NCBI RefSeq assembly: GCF_009604375.1
Contig: NZ_WEGH01000005.1
Location: 744,001-808,000 of the forward strand
Direction of reading: 5' to 3'
DNA: 64,000 bases
Origin: Actinomadura macrotermitis
GTDB taxonomy: Bacteria > Actinomycetota > Actinomycetes > Streptosporangiales > Streptosporangiaceae
The position numbers and the translations under genes are program-made. Within the stretch, counting starts at the first letter, position 1; every line of letters begins with the position of its first letter. Under the pieces are notes generated by a model that saw nothing but the letters and a program-made list of their open reading frames with translations, had not been told where the DNA came from and did not search any database. Shown here piece after piece: positions 8,042-17,279 of the stretch.

Positions 8042-10233
8042 GCCGCCGGGTGCCCCAGCCGGGCCGACAGGTCGCGCAGCAGGTCCTGCGCGGCCTCGGC
8101 GAGGACGGTGCCGGGCGGGAAGATCGCGGCGGCGCCGGCCGCGCGCAGCTCGGCGAAGTCCTGCGGCGGGATCACCCCGCCCACCACGATCATGACGTCC
8201 CCGGCGCCGAGCGCGGCCAGCTCCTCGCGCAGCGCCGGCACCAGGGTGAGATGGCCGGCGGCGAGGGAGTTGACGCCGACGACGTGCACGTCGGCCTCGA
8301 CGGCCTGGCGGGCGACCTCGGCCGGGGTCTGGAACAGCGGGCCGACGTCGACGTCGAAGCCGAGGTCGGCGAAGCCGGTGGCGATGACCTTCTGGCCGCG
8401 GTCGTGGCCGTCCTGGCCCATCTTGGCGACCAGGATGCGCGGGCGGCGCCCCTCGGCCCGCTCGAACGCGTCGGCGGCCGCGCGCGCCTGCTCGATCGCC
8501 GACACCTTGCCCGCCTCCTCCCGGTACACCCCGGAGATCGTGCGGATCTGCGCGGCGTGCCGTCCGTGGACCTTCTCCAGCGCGTCGGAGATCTCCCCGA
8601 CGGTGGCCTTGGCGCGGGCCGCGTCGATGGCGACGGCCAGCAGGTTCTGCTCCAGGCCCGGCCCCCGGGCCCCCTTCTCGGCGGCGTCCGCGGCGCGGGT
8701 CAGCGCCTCCAGGGCGGCGCGCGTGGCGTCCTCGTCGCGCTCCTCGCGCAGCCGCCGCAGCTTCTCGATCTGCTGCGCGCGCACCGAGGCGTTGTCGACC
8801 TTCAGCACGTCGATGGACTCGTCGGCGTCCGGCCGGTACTTGTTGACGCCGATGACCGGCTGGCGGCCCGAGTCGATGCGCGCCTGGGTGCGGGCGGCGG
8901 CCTCCTCGATGCGCAGCTTGGGCAGGCCCTCGTCGATCGCCTTGGCCATGCCGCCGGCCTCCTCGACCTCGGCGATGTGGGCCCAGGCGCGGCGGGCGAG
9001 GTCGTAGGTGAGGCGCTCGACGTAGGCGCTGCCGCCCCACGGGTCGATGGTGCGGGTGGTGCCCGACTCCTGCTGCAGCAGCAGCTGGGTGTTGCGGGCG
9101 ATGCGCGCGGAGAAGTCGGTCGGCAGGGCGAGGGCCTCGTCCAGCGCGTTGGTGTGCAGCGACTGGGTGTGGCCCTGGGTGGCGGCCATCGCCTCGATGC
9201 AGGTGCGCGCGACGTTGTTGAAGACGTCCTGGGCGGTCAGTGACCAGCCGGAGGTCTGCGAGTGCGTGCGCAGCGACAGCGACTTGGGGTTCTGGGGGTC
9301 GAAGCCCTTGACGAGCCGCGCCCACAGCAGCCGGGCCGCGCGCAGCTTGGCGACCTCCATGAAGAAGTTCATGCCGATCGCCCAGAAGAACGACAGGCGC
9401 GGCGCGAACGCGTCGATGTCCAGGCCCGCCTCGCGGCCCGCGCGGATGTACTCCACGCCGTCGGCGAGGGTGTAGGCCAGCTCCAGGTCGGCGGTGGCCC
9501 CGGCCTCCTGGATGTGGTAGCCGGAGATCGAGATGGAGTTGTACTTCGGCATCCGCTGCGAGGTGAACGCGAAGATGTCGGAGATGATCCGCATCGACGG
9601 CGCCGGCGGGTAGATGTAGGTGTTGCGGACCATGAACTCCTTGAGGATGTCGTTCTGGATGGTCCCGGCCAGCTGCCCGGGCGCCACCCCCTGCTCCTCG
9701 GCGGCCGCGATGTAGAGCGCGAGGACGGGCAGCACCGCCCCGTTCATGGTCATCGACACGCTCATCTTGTCCAGCGGGATGCCGTCGAACAGCATGCGCA
9801 TGTCGTAGATGGAGTCGATCGCCACGCCGGCCATGCCGACGTCGCCGGCGACGCGCGGGTGGTCGGAGTCGTAGCCGCGGTGGGTGGCCAGGTCGAAGGC
9901 GACCGACAGGCCCTTCTGCCCGGCGGCGAGGTTGCGGCGGTAGAAGGCGTTGGACTCCTCGGCGGTGGAGAACCCGGCGTACTGGCGGATCGTCCACGGC
10001 TGGGTGGCGTACATCGCCGGGTAGGGACCGCGCAGGTAGGGCGCGACGCCCGGCAGGGTGTCCAGGAAGTCCAGGCCGGCCAGGTCCTCGCCGGTGTACA
10101 GGGGCTTGACGCCGATGCCCTCGGGGGTCTCCCAGGTCCCGGGGTCGCGGCCGGCGGCCTCGCGCCAGCGCTTGGCGGCGTCGGCGGCGGGGACGGCCGC
10201 GCCGAGGTCGATCTCGGCGAAGTCGGGGATCAT
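8038..10233 (-). CDS. mutB: Methylmalonyl-CoA mutase large (catalytic) subunit
   Basis: 731 aa. It interconverts (R)-methylmalonyl-CoA and succinyl-CoA with adenosylcobalamin, letting propionyl-CoA enter the TCA cycle or supplying methylmalonyl-CoA for polyketides. The N-terminal TIM barrel carries QPWTIRQYAGFSTAEESNAF and FDLATHRGYDSDHPRV, typical of true methylmalonyl-CoA rather than isobutyryl-CoA mutases. The C-terminal Rossmann B12 domain has the base-off ligand motif GQDGHDRG with H610, then GVNSLAAGH and VVGGVIPPQD. It starts with ATG 10233 overlapping the mutA stop codon (ATGA) and its own stop overlaps the meaB start. Confidence 0.97.
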   Translation of the reverse strand: MIPDFAEIDLGAAVPAADAAKRWREAAGRDPGTWETPEGIGVKPLYTGEDLAGLDFLDTLPGVAPYLRGPYPAMYATQPWTIRQYAGFSTAEESNAFYRRNLAAGQKGLSVAFDLATHRGYDSDHPRVAGDVGMAGVAIDSIYDMRMLFDGIPLDKMSVSMTMNGAVLPVLALYIAAAEEQGVAPGQLAGTIQNDILKEFMVRNTYIYPPAPSMRIISDIFAFTSQRMPKYNSISISGYHIQEAGATADLELAYTLADGVEYIRAGREAGLDIDAFAPRLSFFWAIGMNFFMEVAKLRAARLLWARLVKGFDPQNPKSLSLRTHSQTSGWSLTAQDVFNNVARTCIEAMAATQGHTQSLHTNALDEALALPTDFSARIARNTQLLLQQESGTTRTIDPWGGSAYVERLTYDLARRAWAHIAEVEEAGGMAKAIDEGLPKLRIEEAAARTQARIDSGRQPVIGVNKYRPDADESIDVLKVDNASVRAQQIEKLRRLREERDEDATRAALEALTRAADAAEKGARGPGLEQNLLAVAIDAARAKATVGEISDALEKVHGRHAAQIRTISGVYREEAGKVSAIEQARAAADAFERAEGRRPRILVAKMGQDGHDRGQKVIATGFADLGFDVDVGPLFQTPAEVARQAVEADVHVVGVNSLAAGHLTLVPALREELAALGAGDVMIVVGGVIPPQDFAELRAAGAAAIFPPGTVLAEAAQDLLRDLSARLGHPAA

Positions 10234-12053
10234 CGGTTCACTCCCAGGTCGTGCAGGGTGGTCTCCAGGACGGCGACGGCATCGCAGCCCGCATGGATCC
10301 TGTCGTCCACCGCGTCGTAGGAACCCTTACCCGCGAGCCATACCTTCGCCGCGCCCGCGTCCTTGAGCGCGCGCGCGGCGTCCGCGGCCTGCTCGGCGTA
10401 CAGCTTGTCGCTGGAGCAGAGGCAGGCGACCGTGGCGCCGGACTCCGCGAACCCTTCCGGGGGGCCGCTGACGGTCTCGATGCCGCCCGCCTGGAAGAGG
10501 TTGGCGGCGAACGAGGCGCGCGCGGTGTGCACCGCGACCGGCCCGAGCGTGGCCAGGTACACCTTCGGGCGGGCGCCGGTCGCCTCGGCGTGCGCGTCCG
10601 ACCGGTCGCGCAGCGCCTCGAAGTCCTGCGCGTAGTGGACGCTGGGCAGCCCGCCGGACGGCGCGGCCGGCGCGGGCTCGCGCGCGGGCAGCGTCTCGGC
10701 CAGGTTCGGGAACTCGCTGACGCCGGTGAGCGGCGCCCTGCGGCGGGCGATGTCGGCGCGGCGCCGCTCCCAGGTGGCGGCGAGGCGCCGCGCGACCAGG
10801 CCCGAGTCCAGCGCGGCGGCGAACCCGCCGGCCTTCTCGATGTCGGTGAACCAGCCCCAGGCCGCCTGGGCCAGCTGCTCGGTGATCTTCTCGACGTACC
10901 AGGAGCCGCCCGCGGGGTCGACGACGCGGGCGAGGCTGGACTCCTCCAGCAGCAGCGTCTGGGTGTTGCGCGCGATGCGGCGGGAGAAGTCGTCGGGCAG
11001 GCCGAGGCGGGCGTCGAACGGCAGCACGGTGACCGCGTCGGCACCGCCGACGCCGGCCGCGAACGCCGCGACCGTGGTGCGCAGCATGTTCACCCACGGG
11101 TCGCGGCGGGTCATCATCGCCGCGGAGGTGACCGCGTGGATCCGCGCGGCGGTGCCGTCGGCGGCGCCGCTCACCTCGGCGACGCGCGCCCACAGCCGGC
11201 GGGCGGCGCGCAGCTTGGCGATGGACAGGAACTGGTCGGCGTTCACCGCGAGCCGGAACTCGATCTGCGCGAACGCCTCGTCCACGCTCAGCCCGGCGCC
11301 GGTGAGCGCCCGCAGGTAGGCGACGCCCGCGGCGACGGCGGCGCCGAGCTCCTCGGCATCGCTGCCGCCCGCGTCGTGGTGGACGGTGCCGTCGACGGTG
11401 ATCGCGCGCAGCCGCGGGAACTCGCGGGCGCAGCGGACGGCGAGCGCGGCGGCCTCCTCCGGAGACCCGGCGGTGCCGGTGCGGACGGCGAGCCCGAGCG
11501 GGTCGGCGCCGAGGCTCCCGGTGGCCTCGGCGGCCTTGCCGCTCCCGGTGGCGAGGGCGAGGAACGCCTCGGCGGCCTCGGCGGTCCGCGCGCCGGCGTC
11601 CAGCACGACCGGCGCGAGCTCCAGGTGGACGCCGCGCAGCGCCTCGGCGAGGCCCGCGACGGGCAGGCCCGCGTCGCCGAGCGTCAGCCAGACCGAGGTG
11701 ACGCCGTTCTCCAGGTCGGCCAGGATCGCCTCGCGGGTGACGGCCGGGTCGGGATGGACGTGCCGCTGCCGGACGTCCCAGCCGGCGAGTCCCTCCTCCG
11801 ACGGCTGCACCTCGCGCAGGTAGGGGGCGAGCCCGGGACGGCCCGGCGCGCCGTCGCGCGCGGTGTACAGGGCCGCGATCGGCACCCCGTCGTAGGAGGT
11901 GCGGGTCAGCAGTCCCTCGACCTCCTCCAGGGGGGTGTCCTCGGTCGCCGCGCCGGACTTGCGCAGCACCCCCTTCACCATCTCCCGCCACCGGTCCCGT
12001 TCGGCCGGGGGGAAGACGGCGGCCAGTTCGAGTTCTTCAGGCGGCACCGTCAT
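10230..12053 (-). CDS. mutA: Methylmalonyl-CoA mutase small subunit
   Basis: 607 aa from the ATG at 12053, which gives the usual small-subunit N-terminus (MTVPPEELELAAVFPPAERDRW); an upstream in-frame ATG at 12110 would add 19 unconserved residues. The TIM-barrel part is conserved, but the C-terminal cobalamin-type domain has ATLGPVAVHTARASF where the catalytic subunit has the DxHxxG ligand motif. Thus it cannot bind B12 base-off, as is normal for the structural alpha/small subunit of the heterodimer. It is first gene of the coupled operon mutA-mutB-meaB. A 97-bp gap separates it from the divergent acyl-CoA dehydrogenase gene, which probably shares the promoter region. I see no cobalamin riboswitch in that short leader. 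Confidence 0.95.
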   Translation of the reverse strand: MTVPPEELELAAVFPPAERDRWREMVKGVLRKSGAATEDTPLEEVEGLLTRTSYDGVPIAALYTARDGAPGRPGLAPYLREVQPSEEGLAGWDVRQRHVHPDPAVTREAILADLENGVTSVWLTLGDAGLPVAGLAEALRGVHLELAPVVLDAGARTAEAAEAFLALATGSGKAAEATGSLGADPLGLAVRTGTAGSPEEAAALAVRCAREFPRLRAITVDGTVHHDAGGSDAEELGAAVAAGVAYLRALTGAGLSVDEAFAQIEFRLAVNADQFLSIAKLRAARRLWARVAEVSGAADGTAARIHAVTSAAMMTRRDPWVNMLRTTVAAFAAGVGGADAVTVLPFDARLGLPDDFSRRIARNTQTLLLEESSLARVVDPAGGSWYVEKITEQLAQAAWGWFTDIEKAGGFAAALDSGLVARRLAATWERRRADIARRRAPLTGVSEFPNLAETLPAREPAPAAPSGGLPSVHYAQDFEALRDRSDAHAEATGARPKVYLATLGPVAVHTARASFAANLFQAGGIETVSGPPEGFAESGATVACLCSSDKLYAEQAADAARALKDAGAAKVWLAGKGSYDAVDDRIHAGCDAVAVLETTLHDLGVNR

Positions 12054-12150
12054 GGCAGGGATCGTAAGCGAGCGCGTACCCACGGCCGGTGCCCGGGGTC
12101 CCCGCAGCACACGCGGATTAGCTCAGGGAACGCCGGGAAATAGGGCAGCC

Positions 12151-13329
12151 ATGAGTCTTGACCCCATTCCCGGTGACCTCTATCACATGCAGGACATGCT
12201 CGATCCGGGCGAGCAGGAGACCCTCGGCCGGGTGCGCGACTTCCTCGCCGCCGAGGTGGCGCCGATCGCCAACGAGTGCTGGTCGCGGGCGGAGTTCCCC
12301 TTCCACCTGATCGGCAAGTTCGGCGAGCTCGGCGTCGCCGGCCTCGGTTACGACGAATGTCCCGGCGAGAAGCCGAGCAGCATGCTCACCGGTTTCCTGG
12401 CCCTGGAGATGGCGCGCGTCGACCCGTCGATGTCGACCTTCTTCGGCGTGCACACCGGGCTGGCGATGGGCAGCATCGGCGCCTGCGGCTCGGACGAGCA
12501 GCGCGCCCGGTGGCTGCCCGCGATGGGGCGGATGGAGAAGATCGGCGCGTTCGCGCTGACCGAGCCGGACGGCGGGTCGGACGTGGCGCTCGGCCTGCGC
12601 ACCACCGCGCGCCGCGACGGCGACCACTGGGTGCTGAACGGCGCCAAGCGCTGGATCGGCAACGGCACCTTCGCCGACCTGGTCGTGGTGTGGGCCCGCG
12701 ACGAGGCCGACGACCAGGTCAAGGGGTTCGTGGTGGAGAAGGACACGCCCGGCTTCAGCGCCACCCGCATCGAGAACAAGATCGCGCTGCGCACGGTGCA
12801 GAACGCCGACATCGTGCTGGCGGACTGCCGGGTGCCGGCGGAGAACCGGCTGGAGGGGGCCGGGTCCTTCAAGGACACCGCCTCGATCCTGCGCCGCACC
12901 CGCAGCGGCGTGGCCTGGCAGGCCGTCGGCGTGATGCTCGCCGCCTACGAGATCGCGCGCCGCTACTCGGTGGAGCGCGAGCAGTTCGGGCGGCCGATCG
13001 CCAAGTTCCAGCTCGTCCAGGACCTGCTGGTCAAGATGCTCGGCAACGCCACCGCCTCGCTCGGCATGGTGGTGCGCCTGGCCCAGCTGCAGGACTGCGG
13101 CCAGTACCGCGACGAGCACTCCGCCCTCGCCAAGGCCTACTGCACCAGCCGGATGCGCGAGACGGTCGGCTGGGGGCGCGAGCTGATGGCGGGCAACGGG
13201 ATCGTGCTGGACTACGACATCGGCCGGTTCGTCGCCGACGCCGAGGCGCTGTACTCCTACGAGGGCACCCGGGAGATCAACACGCTCATCGTGGGGCGGG
13301 CGGTGACCGGGCACGGCGCGTTCGTGTGA
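12151..13329 (+). CDS. Acyl-CoA dehydrogenase, glutaryl-CoA dehydrogenase-like
   Basis: 392 aa from ATG 12151. FAD-dependent alpha,beta-dehydrogenation of an acyl-CoA. Motifs are FALTEPDGGSDV (flavin binding), NGAKRWIGNG, and the canonical catalytic glutamate in SYEGTREINTLIVGRA near the C-terminus. The ERE-QFGRPIAKFQLVQ helix and overall order resemble the glutaryl-CoA dehydrogenase clade; that would give crotonyl-CoA from lysine/tryptophan breakdown, but the substrate is inferred only at subfamily level. It is divergent from mutA, which is consistent with shared use of short acyl-CoAs. No obvious terminator follows, and the small membrane protein begins 79 bp downstream. Confidence 0.9.
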   Translation: MSLDPIPGDLYHMQDMLDPGEQETLGRVRDFLAAEVAPIANECWSRAEFPFHLIGKFGELGVAGLGYDECPGEKPSSMLTGFLALEMARVDPSMSTFFGVHTGLAMGSIGACGSDEQRARWLPAMGRMEKIGAFALTEPDGGSDVALGLRTTARRDGDHWVLNGAKRWIGNGTFADLVVVWARDEADDQVKGFVVEKDTPGFSATRIENKIALRTVQNADIVLADCRVPAENRLEGAGSFKDTASILRRTRSGVAWQAVGVMLAAYEIARRYSVEREQFGRPIAKFQLVQDLLVKMLGNATASLGMVVRLAQLQDCGQYRDEHSALAKAYCTSRMRETVGWGRELMAGNGIVLDYDIGRFVADAEALYSYEGTREINTLIVGRAVTGHGAFV

Positions 13330-13408
13330 CCCTGGGCCGGGCGGGCGCGGCGGCGTTGCTAGGGTGCTGCGTCGCAGACCTCACCCCCCAGCTGAAAAGG
13401 GAAAACGC

Positions 13409-13618
13409 ATGTCGAGCAGCAGCCACGCGGGACGTCCGAAGTCCTGGGCCGCGGTACTGGTGATCTTCGTCGGCTTCGTCGTCGGCGGCGCGGCGATGGT
13501 GCTCGGCATGAACTGGCCGATGTTCTGGGCCGGCGCCGGCATCGTCGCCGCCGGCGGGGTGCTGGCCCTCGCCGTCGGCATCATGGGCGATGTCGTCCTG
13601 GACGACAAGCACCTCTGA
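13409..13618 (+). CDS. HGxxPAAW-type small membrane protein
   Basis: 69 aa from ATG 13409 behind an AAAAGGGA purine tract. A short N-terminal motif (SHAGRPKSWAAV) is followed by two transmembrane helices, about 14-38 and 43-62, and a charged tail DDKHL. This matches the small actinobacterial 'HGxxPAAW' proteins, whose function is unknown; they sit in the cytoplasmic membrane. An in-frame upstream ATG at 13364 lacks a ribosome-binding site. It is probably monocistronic. Confidence 0.8.
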   Translation: MSSSSHAGRPKSWAAVLVIFVGFVVGGAAMVLGMNWPMFWAGAGIVAAGGVLALAVGIMGDVVLDDKHL

Positions 13619-13723
13619 GGCCCGCAGCCGCACCTGGCCGCGCGGGGTGCGCTCGGGGCCGTCAGCACGTACGGTCGAGATGTCGTGGCCGCCTGCGACG
13701 ACCCCGACCGCGAGGTAGGTGGG

Positions 13724-14824
13724 ATGGCCCTGAGGTTCGGTATCGAAGAGGAGTACTTCGTCGTCGATCCCCGGTCCCGGTCCGTCGTCCCCCGCGCCGC
13801 CGCCGTGGTGGCGCGCGCGGGGGCGGTGCTCGGCGAGCGGGCGTCGACGGAGCTGGTCGGCTTCCTGGCCGAGGCCAAGACCTCGCCGTGCGACGACCTG
13901 GACAAGCTCACCGAGCAGATCCGCGCGATGCGCGCGGCGATGGCCGCGGCGGCCGAGGCCGAGGGCGTGCGGCTCGCCGCGTCCGGCACGCCGGTGCTCG
14001 GCGACCTGCTGCCGGCGCCGATCACGGCCGGCGCCCGCTACGCCGACAGCCTCGCCACCTACCGGGCGCTGGACGACGAGCAGTGCATCTGCTCCTGCCA
14101 CGTGCACGTGGAGATGCCCGACCGGGCCCACGCGGTGCTCGTCAGCAACCACCTGCGGCCCTGGCTGCCGACGCTGCTGGCGCTGGCGGCCAACTCCCCC
14201 TACTGGGCCGGCCGCGACACCGGGCACGCCTGCTGGCGGGTGATGACGTGGGCGCGCTGGCCGGTGGCGGGCCCGCCGCCGTACTTCGAGTCGCCCGGCC
14301 ACTACGAGGAGCTGGTCGGCACGCTGCTCGGCTGCGGCGCGCTGATGGACTCCGGCACCATCTTCTGGGACGTGCGGCCCTCCGCGCGGCTGCCCACGAT
14401 CGAGGTGCGGCTCGGCGACGTGGCCCGCCGGGCCGGCGGCGCGGCGGTGTTCGCCGCGCTCGTCCGCGCGCTGGTGCAGGTCTCGCTCGCCGCGGTGGAG
14501 GCGGGCGAGCCCGCGCCGAACCCGCCGCCGGAGATGCTGCGCGCGGCGTACTGGCTGGCCGCCCGCGACGGCCTGTCCGGGCGGGGCCTGGACGTGCGCA
14601 CCGGCCGCCCCGCCCGGTTCGGCGACCTGGCCGCGGCGCTGCTCGCCCACGTGACGCCCGCGCTGCGCGACCACGGTGACCTGGACCGCGTCGCGGCCGG
14701 TGTCGGCGGCCTGCTGGCGCACGGTACCGGTGCGGATCGCCAGCGGGCGGTGTACCGTCGCCGGGAACACCTGCCCGATGTGGTGGACGACCTGCTGCTC
14801 GGGCCCGTACGACCCGATGGCTGA
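13724..14824 (+). CDS. YbdK/EgtA-type glutamate-cysteine ligase-like carboxylate-amine ligase
   Basis: 366 aa. The start ATG 13724 directly follows GAGGTAGGTGGG and gives the family N-terminus ALRFGIEEEYFVVD. GCS2-family ATP-dependent ligase fold: GIEEEYFVVD and CICSCHVHVEMPD provide the metal/ATP-binding acidic and histidine residues, and SARLPTIEVRLGDVA is the conserved late motif. Family members ligate glutamate to cysteine, or join other carboxylates and amines. In actinobacteria several such paralogues exist besides EgtA of ergothioneine synthesis. No egtB-E genes are adjacent, so I do not assign EgtA. The neighbours are unrelated, and the next gene begins 91 bp downstream. Confidence 0.88.
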   Translation: MALRFGIEEEYFVVDPRSRSVVPRAAAVVARAGAVLGERASTELVGFLAEAKTSPCDDLDKLTEQIRAMRAAMAAAAEAEGVRLAASGTPVLGDLLPAPITAGARYADSLATYRALDDEQCICSCHVHVEMPDRAHAVLVSNHLRPWLPTLLALAANSPYWAGRDTGHACWRVMTWARWPVAGPPPYFESPGHYEELVGTLLGCGALMDSGTIFWDVRPSARLPTIEVRLGDVARRAGGAAVFAALVRALVQVSLAAVEAGEPAPNPPPEMLRAAYWLAARDGLSGRGLDVRTGRPARFGDLAAALLAHVTPALRDHGDLDRVAAGVGGLLAHGTGADRQRAVYRRREHLPDVVDDLLLGPVRPDG

Positions 14825-14915
14825 TCTCCCGCGGGCATGCCGTTTTCGCGGGCACATGCCGGGTAACGTCCCCGGGGCCGGTGGGGCGGCGTTAACCTCG
14901 GGGGGAGACGATTCG

Positions 14916-15941
14916 ATGACCCAACAGCACCCTCCACTGCCCAGGGTGCGTACGCTCGATGTGATGCCCGCGCAAACCCCCGTCCCCGAGACGCCGCCAG
15001 TCGCCGACCCGCCGGAGTTCCCGCCCGGTGGGCTCTTCGTGCACCCCGCCCTGTTCTACGCGGGCGAGCAGGAGTACCTGGCCGGGACGGTGCCGTTCGT
15101 CGAGGAGGGGCTGCGCGCAGGCGCCCCGGTCGCGGTGTCGGTCCCCGGCCCGCAGCTGGCCGCGCTGCGCGCCGCCGTCGGCCCGGCCGGCGAGCGGGTC
15201 ACCTGGCTGGACATGACGCGCGAGGGCCGCAACCCCGGCCGCATCATCCCCGGTGTGCTGCGCGCCTTCGCCGACCGGCACGCCGGCGCCGGGCGGGTGC
15301 ACATCATCGGGGAGCCGATCTGGCCGGGCCGCACGGCGACCGAGTACCCCGCGTGCGCCCAGCACGAGGCGCTCATCAACCTGGCGTTCGCCGGCCGCGA
15401 GGTCACCATCCTGTGCCCCTACGACACCGTGGGCCTGGACCCGCAGGTGATCGCCGACGCCCGCGCCACCCACCCCGAGATCATCGACCGCGACGGCACC
15501 CACGCCAGCGACGGCTACGCGCCCGCGCGGGTGGTGGCCGACCAGAACCTGCCGCTGCCCGAGCCGGCCGGGCCCGCCGCGCTGATGGACTTCGACCGCG
15601 ACGCGCTGCCGGAGCTGCGCGCGTTCGCCTGCCGGCACGCCGCCGGGCTCGGGCTGCCGCCGCGGCGCGTCGGGGAGCTGGAGCTGGCCGTCAACGAGCT
15701 GGCCGCCAACTCGGTCGTGCACGGCGGCGGCACCGGCCGGCTGCGGCTGTGGGCCGAGAACGGCCAGGTGGTGTGCGAGGTCGCCGACCGCGGCCTGATC
15801 GCCGACCCGCTCGCCGGGCGCCGCCCCGCTGCGATGTCCACCAACGGCGGCCGCGGCCTGCTCATGGTGCACCACATCGCCGACCTGGTCCGGATGCACA
15901 CCGGCCCGGCCGGCACCGTCGTCCGCATCTTCGTGAGCTGA
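14916..15941 (+). CDS. MEDS-domain / HATPase anti-sigma-type regulator (RsbA-like)
   Basis: 341 aa from ATG 14916, preceded by GGGGGAGA. Residues about 35-200 are a MEDS (DcmR-type) sensory domain: FVHPALFYAGEQEYLAGTVPFVEEGLRAGAPVAV begins it, with HIIGEPIWPGRT and CAQHEALINLAF later. Residues about 225-341 are a GHKL ATPase of the RsbW class: N-box ELAVNELAANSVVHGGG, G1 box EVADRG, and G2 box TNGGRGLLMVHHIADLV. The family is annotated as anti-sigma factor RsbA-like. The kinase domain would phosphorylate an anti-anti-sigma protein or hold a sigma factor, with MEDS as ligand sensor. No sigma or STAS gene is adjacent; the next gene encodes a PP2C phosphatase that could oppose this kinase. Confidence 0.88.
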   Translation: MTQQHPPLPRVRTLDVMPAQTPVPETPPVADPPEFPPGGLFVHPALFYAGEQEYLAGTVPFVEEGLRAGAPVAVSVPGPQLAALRAAVGPAGERVTWLDMTREGRNPGRIIPGVLRAFADRHAGAGRVHIIGEPIWPGRTATEYPACAQHEALINLAFAGREVTILCPYDTVGLDPQVIADARATHPEIIDRDGTHASDGYAPARVVADQNLPLPEPAGPAALMDFDRDALPELRAFACRHAAGLGLPPRRVGELELAVNELAANSVVHGGGTGRLRLWAENGQVVCEVADRGLIADPLAGRRPAAMSTNGGRGLLMVHHIADLVRMHTGPAGTVVRIFVS

Positions 15942-16052
15942 ACCCGGCGGTAGCCTTTTCCTTGCTTTTTGACCAGTATGGTGCGATCAACGTGCCGGGT
16001 ACCGCCGGCGGGGCGGGCGCTTGAGGCGGGAGCGGGATCGGAATTGACCGGG

Positions 16053-17279
16053 ATGGCCGGTGGACCGGTGCGCAGCGCGGCGGCGATGCCGCGGACGGAC
16101 GGGACCGGGGACGACGGTGAGCCCGAGACCCTGCTGCTCGTCGAGGACGACCCCGGCGACGCCCTGCTGATCGAGGAGTTCCTCGCCGACAGCGGGCTGC
16201 ACGCGCGGCTGACCTGGGTGCGCACGCTGGCGCGGGCGCAGGAGCTGCTGACCGACGGCGAGCGACCCGCCTGCGTGCTGCTCGACCTGCACCTGCCCGA
16301 CGCGCAGGGGCTGGAGGGCCTGCGCACGCTGCTGGCCGCGGTGCCGCAGGCCGCGGTCATCGTGCTGACCGGCATGGCGGAGGAGCAGGCGGGCCTGGCG
16401 GCGGTCTCGGTCGGCGCGCAGGACTACCTGCTGAAGGGGCAGCTGGAGCCCGAGTGGCTCGGCCGCGCCATCCGCTACGCCGTCCAGCGCAAGCAGGTGG
16501 AGCTGTCGGCGGCCGCCCTGCAGGCGGTGCGGCTGCGCGCCGAGGAGAACGCCCGGCTGGAGCGCGGCCTGCTGCCGCGCCCGCTGGTGTCGGGCGAGCG
16601 GCTGAAGGTGGTGACGCGCTACCGGCCGGGGCGGATGCACACCCTGCTCGGCGGCGACTTCTTCGACGTGGTGGAGACCGGGGACGGCGCCGTGCACGCG
16701 GTGATCGGCGACGTGGCCGGGCACGGCGCCGCCGAGGCCGCCATGGGCGTCTGCCTGCGCGTGGCGTGGCGCTCGTTCGTGCTGGCGGGGGTGAGCGGCC
16801 CGCCGCTGCTCGGCCTGCTGGAGCGGCTGCTGCTCGCCGAGCGCGACGACAGCGAGGCGTTCGTCACCCTCACCAGCCTCACCCTGGACCCCGGCCGCAC
16901 CCGGGCCCGGGTGGTGCGGGCCGGGCACCCGGGCCTGCTGGTGCAGGACGGCGCGGGCGGGGTGCGGCTGGTGGAGACCGCCGGCGGCATCGCGCTCGGC
17001 ATGATGCCCGGCCTCGGCGAATGGCCCGAGGAGGAGATCGCGATGCCGCCCGGGGGCGGTCTGCTGCTGTTCACCGACGGCCTGTTCGAGGGGGTGGTCG
17101 GCCCGGACGGCGAGCGGCTGGACCTCGGCGGCCTGCTGGAGCTGGCGCGGGGGTGCGCGGGCCGGCCGGCCGAGGAGTACGTCGACGCCCTCATCGCGGG
17201 CGCCGAGGCCGCCTCGGCCGAGCACGGCGGGCTGGACGACGACGTCGCGGTCATCCATCTCGGCTGGCCGGCCTCCTGA
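16053..17279 (+). CDS. Receiver domain-PP2C (RsbU/SpoIIE-type) serine phosphatase
   Basis: 408 aa from ATG 16053; TTG 16044 or ATG 16119 are alternatives because no start has a strong ribosome-binding site. Residues about 25-150 are a receiver domain with DD acidic pair (LLVEDDPGD) and phospho-acceptor in VLLDLHLPD. A short coiled helix follows, then a SpoIIE/PP2C phosphatase (about 185-405): GGDFFDVVE, GDVAGHGAAEAAMG and LFTDGLFEGV, DDDVAVIHLGW supply the Mn/Mg-binding aspartates. Such proteins dephosphorylate STAS anti-anti-sigma factors when their receiver is phosphorylated. It follows the MEDS-HATPase gene on the same strand by 111 bp, an arrangement fitting a kinase/phosphatase partner-switching pair. 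Its 3' end overlaps the convergent marR gene by 29 bp. Confidence 0.9.
   Translation: MAGGPVRSAAAMPRTDGTGDDGEPETLLLVEDDPGDALLIEEFLADSGLHARLTWVRTLARAQELLTDGERPACVLLDLHLPDAQGLEGLRTLLAAVPQAAVIVLTGMAEEQAGLAAVSVGAQDYLLKGQLEPEWLGRAIRYAVQRKQVELSAAALQAVRLRAEENARLERGLLPRPLVSGERLKVVTRYRPGRMHTLLGGDFFDVVETGDGAVHAVIGDVAGHGAAEAAMGVCLRVAWRSFVLAGVSGPPLLGLLERLLLAERDDSEAFVTLTSLTLDPGRTRARVVRAGHPGLLVQDGAGGVRLVETAGGIALGMMPGLGEWPEEEIAMPPGGGLLLFTDGLFEGVVGPDGERLDLGGLLELARGCAGRPAEEYVDALIAGAEAASAEHGGLDDDVAVIHLGWPAS

Noticed and set aside
7067..9997. Long minus-strand frame of 976 codons covering meaB and much of mutB
   Set aside because: Only its last third is meaB; the rest is a shadow frame inside mutB, whose true frame is fully conserved.
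12113..12126. GCGGATTAGCTCAG resembling a tRNA D-arm start, between mutA and the acyl-CoA dehydrogenase gene
   Set aside because: No anticodon or T arm follows before the ATG at 12151, so it is a chance match.
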